From Caldilinea sp. CFX5 (lineage in GTDB: Bacteria > Chloroflexota > Anaerolineae > Caldilineales > Caldilineaceae), in NCBI GenBank assembly GCA_021405325.1, contig QWII01000003.1, positions 1 through 64,000 on the forward strand: DNA of 64,000 nucleotides, written 5' to 3'. Position 1 is the first letter of the stretch. Each line of letters starts with the position of its first letter. Below are positions 57,371-64,000 of this stretch, one piece after another. The notes under the pieces were generated by a model, which ran no database searches, had not been told where the DNA came from, and was given only the letters and a program-made list of their open reading frames with translations. The position numbers were made by a program, and so were the translations under genes.

Positions 57371-57632
57371 TCAATGGTCTCTCAATTCCTTCACTTTGGC
57401 TTCGGCAGGTGCGATGACCTTTGCTTCCAGGAAGACAAGTAAATCTTCGCGATCCCTGTACCGGCAGAATTCCAAGACCCACGGGAAACGTCTGAAGTGC
57501 TCAACCATGCCGTACTCAGTGGCGGACCCTTCTAGCAACGGCTGTACTGGCGCCGAAGGGAGATCCGGGCTAATAAATGCCAATTCCTGTGAATCTGTTG
57601 ACGCCGACGAGCAAAGCTTTGCTGGAAACCAT
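57371..57632 (-). pseudogene. Broken metacaspase start and short open remnant
   Basis: Thirteen bases after the CHAT fusion gene, GAGGAG and ATG at 57632 open MVSSKALLVGVNRFTGIGIY, which then stops at 57570. KALLVGVNRF is the first strand of a caspase-like protein; compare MSKKALLVGINNF of the intact metacaspase in this operon. In the next frame a 70-residue stretch, SPDLPSAPVQPLLEGSATEY to KVKELRDH, runs to 57371 with no caspase motif and only a TTG start. I read it as the truncated remnant of a second metacaspase fused to unrelated or diverged sequence; a small functional gene cannot be excluded. Confidence 0.5.
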
Positions 57633-57644
57633 CTTGACTTCTCC

Positions 57645-60600
57645 TCATTGTTTGGATCTCAGATCCGGAAACAAGTCTCCTAACATGAGATGTGGATCGC
57701 CGTACAGCACAAATGACAGCCAATTGATCCGGTCGCTGTGTTGCTCATCCTGTTTGCCGGCCCATTTGGCGCGGCGCAGACACTCGCCCAGATTGGCCTG
57801 CCCGCTCAGGAAAGCTTCATAAAAGCGTCGGACAAAGCGGTGCGCCGCCTCCTGCTCAACGCGCCACAAGGTGCCGATATAGGCTTCGACGCCGGCCTGG
57901 AGAAAGGCGCTGGGCAGGTCAGCGGTCTGATCTTCATAGTTGATCGGCTCTACTGCGCCCCCAACCGCGCTTTCACACGATGAACTGAACACAAAGAGCG
58001 GTGGCCCCATTTGCAACGCACTGGTCAGCTCATGAGTGAAGAGCCGTTTGCCCGCTGCCAGTTGCCAGGCGCTGCGATAGCCGTCGTAGTGGGTGTGGCC
58101 CGAATAATGCACCAGCCCATACCGGCGGCTACCCAAGGCGCTGAGGATCGGCCCGGACTGGCACTGCGCGGAACCCATGAGCAGATCGGCCGGCTCAACA
58201 CAGAAGCGTCCATCTTGCCGCAACCGGGCGGCCAGCCACGCCACTTCGTCCCGCGCCCTGGGCAGATCGTCCGTCGGATCACCGATCAAGAGCGCACGCA
58301 CCTGATCCGTTGTACGGATGACCTCGTCAATGATGTTGGGCTGTTGCCCAATAATGCTGCGCCCGACGCGGAAGGGTGGTTCGCCGGCATAGGTGGCTTC
58401 AAGCATCAACTCCCACGGGATGTTCTTCAGCGCTTCGTCGACGGCAAATGCGATGGTGGCGCCGGGGTGCGGATTTTGAAGACAACGCTTGATGTCGCCG
58501 GTGGTAAACTGGTTCAAGATATAGTTGCCCGCCTGCTCCAGATCCTGCCACCAACCGGCATCCGGATACCGGCACGGGTTGAGCAAGTGATTGAGACACT
58601 TGCCCAGGTTCTCCAGGAAGTCGCGCTTGGTATCGGGGTTCAGTTCCTTCTGCGCTGTGGCTACTCTGGCCCCGCGCCCGCGCACCATGGTCCGCACCAC
58701 GGGTGCTGCCGGCGGCTCGGCGACATTGAACAAGGTGATCTCCAGGTCTGTTGGTTGACCAGCTTTTTCCCGGGCATGGCGCAGGCCGAAATAGTCAATC
58801 ACCCAAGCGGCAAACGGCTTTGCCATAAACTGGACTGTTTGTGCAACATCGGCTTGTGCAACATCGACTTGTGTGCCATCGATGATCAGGTAACCGCGGT
58901 CTTTGAGTAAGCCCAGCGTTTTCTCATCAAGCAACCGGCGCGGATCGCCTTCCGCCCCCAATTCTACGAAACGCGCGCACGCCTTTGCATCCCCTTTGGT
59001 GAGATCCGGAATCAGCGCCTGGCGTTCCTCATCCATGGCAATGGCTTTGGCTAGCTTCTTCAGGTTCTCCAGGTCCGTCGGCGTCGCCAGGGCTATGAGT
59101 TGCTCAAAGAACTCGCGGCGAGGCTTGTCAATTGCGTTACAAACGGTCTGGAAGATGGGTCGAAAGGCATCCTCGGTATAGGCGATGGCATAGTCAGGGT
59201 TGCTAAAAGCCGCTGTTTTTACAGCCTCGATAAGAAGATGTCCAAACAGGCTGATCAAGTAAGGGTGACAGCCGGCCTCGGCTGCGTAGCGTTCATGCAC
59301 AAATGGCGGGGCGCCTTCCTGGCAGTCAAGATAGCGGCGGAATAGCTCGTCGACCCACTGCTCCCGCTCTTCGTCGGTGATGCAAGCCAACCAAACTTCT
59401 TCAATCTGCCGTTGGAAACAGGGCGCATAGGGCGTAAGCCGCTGTTGGCACAAGCGTTCAAACTCTTCGTTGCGCGCCGTGTAGACAATGCGGATCTGCT
59501 GGCCGAGTTCGTTCAGATCTTGCCAAAAGGCCCAAGGCCGTGGTTGTCGCTCGGTCACACTGGTTGCCGGTGTGGCTGCCAGTTTCTTGTCTTCTTCTTG
59601 CGCCACCGGCGCTTTTCCCTCCATGCCCAACAAGTTCGGCAATCGGTCAATCAGATAGACAATTTCAGGGTAGCGATCCCGATGACCGGCTAGAAAATCC
59701 AGAAAGCGCTGACAATTGAGGTGTGGGTCCGAGTACACCCGTTTGAGTTCTCTGAGCAGGCACTTGGTATCGGGATCACTGCCGCGCTCTGTCTTGCCTA
59801 GGGCGCACAGAAACTTGCGGTAGATAAAGGCTGTCGGCGTCTGCTCATGCACGCGGCCGAAAGTCAACCGCACCAGACGCCGACCGACACCAAGCAGATC
59901 GCCGGGCTGTTGGGCGCGCTGGTGCAGATAATCTAGGGTTGACTGCTTGCCGGTTGCCGGGCCACCAAGGATGACGGCATGGCGCTTGCCGCTGGCGTCG
60001 TCTCGTTTGCCGGTAATGATTTCTTCGAGACATTGCAGCACCTTCTGGCCACCATAGAAATCACGAATCTGACGAGCGCGCAGCGTCGGGTCATAGGGAA
60101 CACCCAACACCAGATTGGCTTCCCGGATGAAGCGTTCGTTCAGTGCCTTGTGCTCCATCCGCTTGGCCGGCGTGACAGATGGATCTGTCAACGCCGGCAG
60201 GTACAACATCAGATAGATGTCCTTGAGCGGACGATCATGGCCCAGATACACCTTGATGGCGCTGCACATGCGGCGCGCGCACTCCTCCATGCTCAGGTTG
60301 CCGGCGCCGGTTGCGAAGGCTGGGAACAAAATCGTGCTAACCCCCAACGCCGCCGCCCGTTCCAAGCACTTCATCGTCGTCTGCTCCACCAGATCGGAAA
60401 GCGGCAACGCGTCTGTGTCATAGTCGATCACGGCGCCATGCAAAACATAGCTCGCCCCGAGAAGTCGCTGTAACGCATATGCCTTGGTGACGATGACTTC
60501 ACCAGCTTCGACCGGACAATGAGCCTGGGCCTTACGTATATAGTTGACCGACCTGGCATTTTGGCGCAAGCGCGCCGCCACCCCACTGCCCATCGTCAAG

Positions 60601-60728
60601 TAGTTGTCATCGGTGCTGACCACAGCCGCCACATCAACGCCTGGGTTCAAGATGTCGCCTTGTAAGAGTTGAACCTTGGTTGTGCCGAATTGAAACTCAG
60701 TGCGGCAAAGACCACTGCCAGTTGACAT
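57645..60728 (-). CDS. Macro domain - ATPase - CHAT protease fusion
   Basis: A 1027-residue protein. Residues about 15-195 are a macro domain (LLQGDILNPGVDVAAVVSTD, then GSGVAARLR, and ILFPAFATGAGNLSMEE), a fold that binds or removes ADP-ribose. About 215-640 is a P-loop ATPase with LGGPATGKQS (254-263), in which Gln takes the place of the Ser/Thr after GK, and VYLIDRLPN as a Walker B-like strand. The last 300 residues are a CHAT peptidase: LVHYSGHTHYDG with His878 and FVFSSSCES with Cys918, ending VLYGDPHLML. The start at 60728 follows AGAAGGAG. The fusion ties ADP-ribose sensing, NTP-linked switching and proteolysis in one chain. Confidence 0.85.
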   Translation of the reverse strand: MSTGSGLCRTEFQFGTTKVQLLQGDILNPGVDVAAVVSTDDNYLTMGSGVAARLRQNARSVNYIRKAQAHCPVEAGEVIVTKAYALQRLLGASYVLHGAVIDYDTDALPLSDLVEQTTMKCLERAAALGVSTILFPAFATGAGNLSMEECARRMCSAIKVYLGHDRPLKDIYLMLYLPALTDPSVTPAKRMEHKALNERFIREANLVLGVPYDPTLRARQIRDFYGGQKVLQCLEEIITGKRDDASGKRHAVILGGPATGKQSTLDYLHQRAQQPGDLLGVGRRLVRLTFGRVHEQTPTAFIYRKFLCALGKTERGSDPDTKCLLRELKRVYSDPHLNCQRFLDFLAGHRDRYPEIVYLIDRLPNLLGMEGKAPVAQEEDKKLAATPATSVTERQPRPWAFWQDLNELGQQIRIVYTARNEEFERLCQQRLTPYAPCFQRQIEEVWLACITDEEREQWVDELFRRYLDCQEGAPPFVHERYAAEAGCHPYLISLFGHLLIEAVKTAAFSNPDYAIAYTEDAFRPIFQTVCNAIDKPRREFFEQLIALATPTDLENLKKLAKAIAMDEERQALIPDLTKGDAKACARFVELGAEGDPRRLLDEKTLGLLKDRGYLIIDGTQVDVAQADVAQTVQFMAKPFAAWVIDYFGLRHAREKAGQPTDLEITLFNVAEPPAAPVVRTMVRGRGARVATAQKELNPDTKRDFLENLGKCLNHLLNPCRYPDAGWWQDLEQAGNYILNQFTTGDIKRCLQNPHPGATIAFAVDEALKNIPWELMLEATYAGEPPFRVGRSIIGQQPNIIDEVIRTTDQVRALLIGDPTDDLPRARDEVAWLAARLRQDGRFCVEPADLLMGSAQCQSGPILSALGSRRYGLVHYSGHTHYDGYRSAWQLAAGKRLFTHELTSALQMGPPLFVFSSSCESAVGGAVEPINYEDQTADLPSAFLQAGVEAYIGTLWRVEQEAAHRFVRRFYEAFLSGQANLGECLRRAKWAGKQDEQHSDRINWLSFVLYGDPHLMLGDLFPDLRSKQ

Positions 60729-60837
60729 AAGCCTTGCTCCTTCTCTCCGTCAAATCCGGGACTGCTCTAGGATGAGTGGCGCGCTGATCTACGGTTGGGA
60801 TGCCGAAGTCACCTCCCAATAGAACGTCGCGTTCTGC

Positions 60838-60882
60838 GCAAGTGCGTAACGCACCATAGCTAGAGGCGAGCTACGCACTTGC
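60838..60882. repeat. Inverted repeat between metacaspase and CHAT fusion
   Basis: GCAAGTGCGTA at 60838-60848 pairs with TACGCACTTGC at 60872-60882 around 23 bases. It lies in the 206-base gap of the operon. No T-tract, so perhaps an attenuator or processing hairpin; function unknown. Confidence 0.65.
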
Positions 60883-60934
60883 CTAGAACAAAGCGCCCAG
60901 TGACTTCCCGGCGATGACGAAGCTGCGGTGAGCT

Positions 60935-61885
60935 TTAGGCAAAGACTCTTTCCATATGCATCTCAGTCAGCGGCCTAAACAGCTTCATCGCCCGCATTGG
61001 GGCCGGGCACTCGAGTTGCGGCTTTTGGTCAAAGTGTTGCAGGTTTGCACTGGCCCGCGTAATGAGTTCTTCATAGGTTAGATCGCCATTAGACTCCTGG
61101 ATTGCCCGGCTTAACGCCCAGGTAAAGGCGCCACGGAATTCGCCCTCGATACAGGCGTCGGCGGCGGTCTGCACGTCTTCGCAAGCGGCCAACAGCACAT
61201 GTCTGTCGGTACTCACGACGCCATACTTTTCTGTGCGGAAGCGCTCGCGCAGGAGTGGGATCAATTCGGTCATCTTTGTCGCCCACTGCGTAGCCGGCAC
61301 GCCTTGCAGCAGTTCCGGGAGGTGCGCCGCCACATAGTCATCTGACCGGGCATCGCGCTGATTACAGAGGGCGGTGATGCGGTCGGCCACCTCGGTTGGC
61401 GGTGTTAGATAACGCGGATAGAAAATAATATCACTTTCCTGTAAGACTTTCTGGATACTGCCGCTATGACAGCAATCGGCGATGAAGGTGAAATTGACAT
61501 GTTCGGGAATATCGGCAAAAATCACCCGCAACTCATCGTCACGAAATGGTTTATCCCAATCGTGATCGTAGGGAACAATGACTTCATCTTTACACTCCCA
61601 TTCTTCTCCATTCTGATCCTCTACCTGTGTACCGTGGCTGGAAAAATGGAAGATGCGGACATCGTTGCCGCCGCCGTCATACTCGCTCAGCAGCCACTGT
61701 AGCGCTTCACGAATACCTTGGCTGGTGGCATCCCGATCGTGCAGCATTCTGATATCCTGGTCCATGAAGCCATAGGAACTTTTGAGAATTCCTTGCATAG
61801 CCAGGGTGTCATTGATACAGCCGCGCAACTGCCAACTGGGTCGGCTAAAATTGTTGATCCCAACGAGTAATGCTTTTTTTGACAT
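60935..61885 (-). CDS. Metacaspase-like (C14) cysteine protease
   Basis: A 316-residue caspase-fold protease. It starts SKKALLVGINNF and has CINDTLAMQGIL, RDATSQGIREAL, the catalytic His84 in FHFSSHGTQ and catalytic Cys139 in FIADCCHSGS, followed by GEFRGAFTWALSRAI and the substrate-loop region. Everything needed for activity is present. WECKDEVIVPYD is the acidic site expected to bind the basic P1 residue of substrates, as in metacaspases. The ATG at 61885 follows AAGGGTGG. It is the first gene of the minus-strand operon that ends at 51465. Confidence 0.9.
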   Translation of the reverse strand: MSKKALLVGINNFSRPSWQLRGCINDTLAMQGILKSSYGFMDQDIRMLHDRDATSQGIREALQWLLSEYDGGGNDVRIFHFSSHGTQVEDQNGEEWECKDEVIVPYDHDWDKPFRDDELRVIFADIPEHVNFTFIADCCHSGSIQKVLQESDIIFYPRYLTPPTEVADRITALCNQRDARSDDYVAAHLPELLQGVPATQWATKMTELIPLLRERFRTEKYGVVSTDRHVLLAACEDVQTAADACIEGEFRGAFTWALSRAIQESNGDLTYEELITRASANLQHFDQKPQLECPAPMRAMKLFRPLTEMHMERVFA

Positions 61886-62117
61886 GGTATACCACCCTTT
61901 CGTTGAAACGGATTCAACACACAAGGTCAATCCCTTGCTCTTTGCTGAGGCTATCGAAGCGGGAGACCCTCCTTCTAGCATACAACCAAATAGACAATCA
62001 ATAAACCGGCCAGGTAATCAGCCTTACACCTAGTCGGATGGATAGCCGATTCAGCCTTACCATCGGCGAGCGCCTGTTCACGCCACAACAAACAGAAAGA
62101 TCCTTGAACAACTCCCC

Positions 62118-62185
62118 GTTTGACCAGGTTCAAAACGCACCGGATGACTGGGGTATTGAGCGCGTTTTGGCTGTAGGCTAAAAAT
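62118..62185 (+). promoter_or_regulatory. Shared upstream element, copy 3, with possible promoter
   Basis: TTGACCAGGTTCAA at 62120-62133 has the CRP/FNR-type form TTGA-N6-TCAA. It is followed by AACGCACCGGATGAC and then by TTGAGC (62157-62162) and TAAAAA (62180-62185) spaced by 17 bases, a plausible promoter for the gene at 62225. Related sequence is found upstream of the UspA and M50 genes. The rest of 61886-62224 shows no gene. Confidence 0.45.
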
Positions 62186-62224
62186 GTGATTATTACGACA
62201 ATGTTCCACAGCAAGGAGGTCATA

Positions 62225-62590
62225 ATGACACGTTCGGTAAAACAAACCCTTGTCTGGACGCCCAGAGTTTTGGGCATCCTCTTTGCGCTCTTTTTGAGCC
62301 TCTTCGCCCTGGATGTGTTTGGCACGGGGGCCGGCTTCTGGGCGACGCTGCTCGCCCTGGTGATCCATCTGCTCCCTGTTGGCGTCCTGGTGATTGGCCT
62401 GATCTTTGCCTGGCGTTGGGAATGGGTGGGGGCCGCCCTTTTCTTGGGCTTTGGCATTTGGTATCTCGCCACCGCCTGGGGACGCTTCCCGATTGCGGTC
62501 TATTGGGTGATCGCGGGGCCGGCCTTCCTGGTGGGAATCTTATTCCTCATTGACTGGTTGTATCGGGTAGAGTTGCGGTCGCCGGCTTGA
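62225..62590 (+). CDS. Small membrane protein of unknown function
   Basis: A 121-residue protein with four hydrophobic helices (about 11-30, 36-60, 64-82 and 86-108). Start at 62225 behind AAGGAGG. The opening TPRVLGILFALFLSLFALDV and closing WVIAGPAFLVGILFLIDW are typical of a widespread small membrane family without known function. It is divergent from the metacaspase operon and has its own promoter-like element. Confidence 0.7.
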   Translation: MTRSVKQTLVWTPRVLGILFALFLSLFALDVFGTGAGFWATLLALVIHLLPVGVLVIGLIFAWRWEWVGAALFLGFGIWYLATAWGRFPIAVYWVIAGPAFLVGILFLIDWLYRVELRSPA

Positions 62591-62606
62591 GCGTCAGGAA
62601 CAACCC

Positions 62607-63668
62607 ATGACAACGAACAAACCATTAACGCAAAACACGGGAGCCGCTGTTGCCGTGGTTGCTGCATCAAGTCAACAAGGGCTTGCCGGATCTCCGTTTA
62701 GTGCGAATGATTTAGACCCTAAATTCAAGTGGGCGTATCGCAACAGGGGTCTGCTCAACCTGCTAAAAATGGGCCATTGTGCGCCCACCGTGATACAGAC
62801 AATTCTCGATCTGACCGCAACAGAGCAGGAATGGCTGGTCAAGTTGGCGGCCGGCATGCCAGGGGGGATCGGCAATACCGGCTTTGAATGCGGCGGCCTC
62901 ACCTCCCCTTTGGTGCTATTGGGCCTGCGTTATGGACTAGGTGCGCCAGAGCAGGGGCTGCCCTTGATCTTCTACAAAGGTCATGATTATCGTCAGCGCT
63001 TTTGGGCGCGTCATGGCACGCTCTGCTGTAGTGCGATCCTGGGTAACGCGCGCTTTCCCTGCCGTTGCATTGGCGTCGTTCGCCACGTGCCCGAACTGTA
63101 TGCCGAGACGATTGCCAGCGATAGCCTACAGACCATTCCTGACGCGCAACAGGAGGCGTACCGCCAACTGTATGAGTACATGACTGGGAACGGTTTTCAC
63201 TGTGCTCATGCTGTGTTGCAGCAGGTAGATGCCCTGCGACCAATCAGCCGGGAATTGCTCGATGGCGCCGCCGCCTTTATGGGGGGCACCATCTTCATGG
63301 GCATGACCTGTAGCGCATTGACCGCCGGCGTCATGGCAGTCGGGTTGCGGCTGGGTGAAATTGAAAATAACCCGCTGCGGGTGGCGCGCATGTTGGCGCT
63401 CATGAGTATCCGCGGCAATGCTTTTGCGGACAACATTAACAAATTTAACCGTACGATGAATATTGGTAACAAGCTGGCGCACTGGTTCACTAATGAATTT
63501 GGTTCGACGCAGTGCCGCGCCATCACCCAATGTGATTTCGCGTGCGCGGCGGGTGTTTGTCAATATAAGGAAAGCGGTTGTATCACAAAGTGCAAGCTGA
63601 TTGCGAAAAAAGTTGCCCAGCAGGTTCAGCATACTATCGAATTAGAAGGAGTTGAATTATCACAATAA
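62607..63668 (+). CDS. C_GCAxxG_C_C-family (redox-type) protein
   Basis: A 353-residue Cys-rich protein with two copies of the C_GCAxxG_C_C-type module. The first is [14 protein letters not shown] to [20 protein letters not shown]; the second [12 protein letters not shown] to [20 protein letters not shown]. More cysteines lie near 140-150 and in the tail ([20 protein letters not shown]). The family is thought to bind metal or act in redox reactions; no precise function is known. It follows the small membrane gene by 16 bases. Confidence 0.75.
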   Translation: MTTNKPLTQNTGAAVAVVAASSQQGLAGSPFSANDLDPKFKWAYRNRGLLNLLKMGHCAPTVIQTILDLTATEQEWLVKLAAGMPGGIGNTGFECGGLTSPLVLLGLRYGLGAPEQGLPLIFYKGHDYRQRFWARHGTLCCSAILGNARFPCRCIGVVRHVPELYAETIASDSLQTIPDAQQEAYRQLYEYMTGNGFHCAHAVLQQVDALRPISRELLDGAAAFMGGTIFMGMTCSALTAGVMAVGLRLGEIENNPLRVARMLALMSIRGNAFADNINKFNRTMNIGNKLAHWFTNEFGSTQCRAITQCDFACAAGVCQYKESGCITKCKLIAKKVAQQVQHTIELEGVELSQ

Positions 63669-63693
63669 TTGCTTTGCAAGAAAGGAGGGGGGT

Positions 63694-64000
63694 ATGGTTG
63701 CGCCCAAGGTACTCTGCATTGGCTACAATGGCGCCAACAACACCGGCGCCGAGGCGCTCCTCCTGGCCGACATTGAGGACATCCGGGCCGTACTTGGACC
63801 GGCGGCGCCGCTGACTGTGCCGTCGCTCAACGTGCAGAATTTGCGCCGTTATCTGCGCGAAGGTCCCAATCTGCACATTGTCCCCCTGCCGATGATCTTC
63901 CCGCTGACGGTGCGGCGGCTGGTGCAGGAGCATGATCTGATCCTGCTGGTGGAAGGCAGCGCCTACATGGACACCTGGACCGATGTGCTGCTCTGGTATT
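63694..64000 (+). CDS. Polysaccharide pyruvyl transferase family protein, 3' end beyond window
   Basis: The start at 63694 follows AAGGAGGGG. The visible 102 residues begin [20 protein letters not shown], the N-terminal motif (Y-G-x-x-N-x-G-x-E-A) of the CsaB-like polysaccharide pyruvyl transferases, and continue with [14 protein letters not shown] and [11 protein letters not shown]. This family adds ketal pyruvate to cell-wall sugars; some members have other roles. Probably co-transcribed with the two genes before it. Confidence 0.75.
   Translation, partial: MVAPKVLCIGYNGANNTGAEALLLADIEDIRAVLGPAAPLTVPSLNVQNLRRYLREGPNLHIVPLPMIFPLTVRRLVQEHDLILLVEGSAYMDTWTDVLLWY

Noticed and set aside
61886..62040. 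Promoter of the metacaspase operon
   Set aside because: TTTATT and TATGCT with 17-base spacing can be found on the minus strand, but the match is weak (7 of 12) and I do not list it as a feature.

Overview
The window reads as a chromosome segment of a Chloroflexota-type bacterium (Anaerolineae or Caldilineae would fit). The basis is inference from gene content: GC-rich coding DNA, many CHAT/caspase-like and STAND proteins, an archaeal-type methionine adenosyltransferase, a cyclic-2,3-diphosphoglycerate synthetase homologue, and abundant intergenic hairpins. No rRNA, tRNA or CRISPR array was seen.

Layout. 1-5152: small enzymes (three alpha/beta hydrolases, two of them lipoproteins, and a RibD/DHFR-fold reductase), two membrane proteins and an XRE regulator with a candidate operator palindrome. 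5509-10431: a BtrH-like protein and a UroD-family protein, the cDPG synthetase homologue flanked by two copies of a palindromic repeat, a decayed small gene and a tandem UspA. 10710-10964: a radical-SAM remnant. 11173-20971: a five-gene cassette behind a good sigma70-type promoter, made of a subtilisin, a gingipain-like C25 protease, a 95-residue protein and two CHAT proteases with matching multidomain layout; all catalytic residues are present.

21322-37062: central carbon metabolism and signalling. It holds acetyl-CoA synthetase, a fused E1 alpha-beta pyruvate dehydrogenase, E2, an acyl carrier protein, UspA, a Glu/Leu-type dehydrogenase, a decayed zone (glucokinase, TnpB and cyclopropane-fatty-acid synthase remnants), a DUF485/ActP-like acetate symporter pair, a 1236-residue PHP-Cache-PAS-CBS-DUF294 fusion and an adenosine-specific kinase. 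37183-51365: stress and envelope genes on the minus strand (UspA, toast-rack lipoprotein, M50 protease with CBS domains, PaaK-like ligase, hemerythrin, MAT, P-type ATPase, two methyltransferases, serine hydrolase, CBS protein, dodecin).

61885-51408 (minus strand) is the most striking region. It is a predicted operon of metacaspase, macro-ATPase-CHAT fusion, a broken caspase start, a SIR2/trypsin-like fusion, a second SIR2, an nSTAND1 ATPase ending in what looks like a circularly permuted and catalytically dead caspase domain, and a multi-TM protein, closed by a rho-independent terminator. It has the parts of an NTP-gated, protease- and NAD-linked conflict or immunity system. The particular combination is not one I recognise. 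The last genes are a small membrane protein, a C_GCAxxG_C_C-family protein and the start of a polysaccharide pyruvyl transferase.
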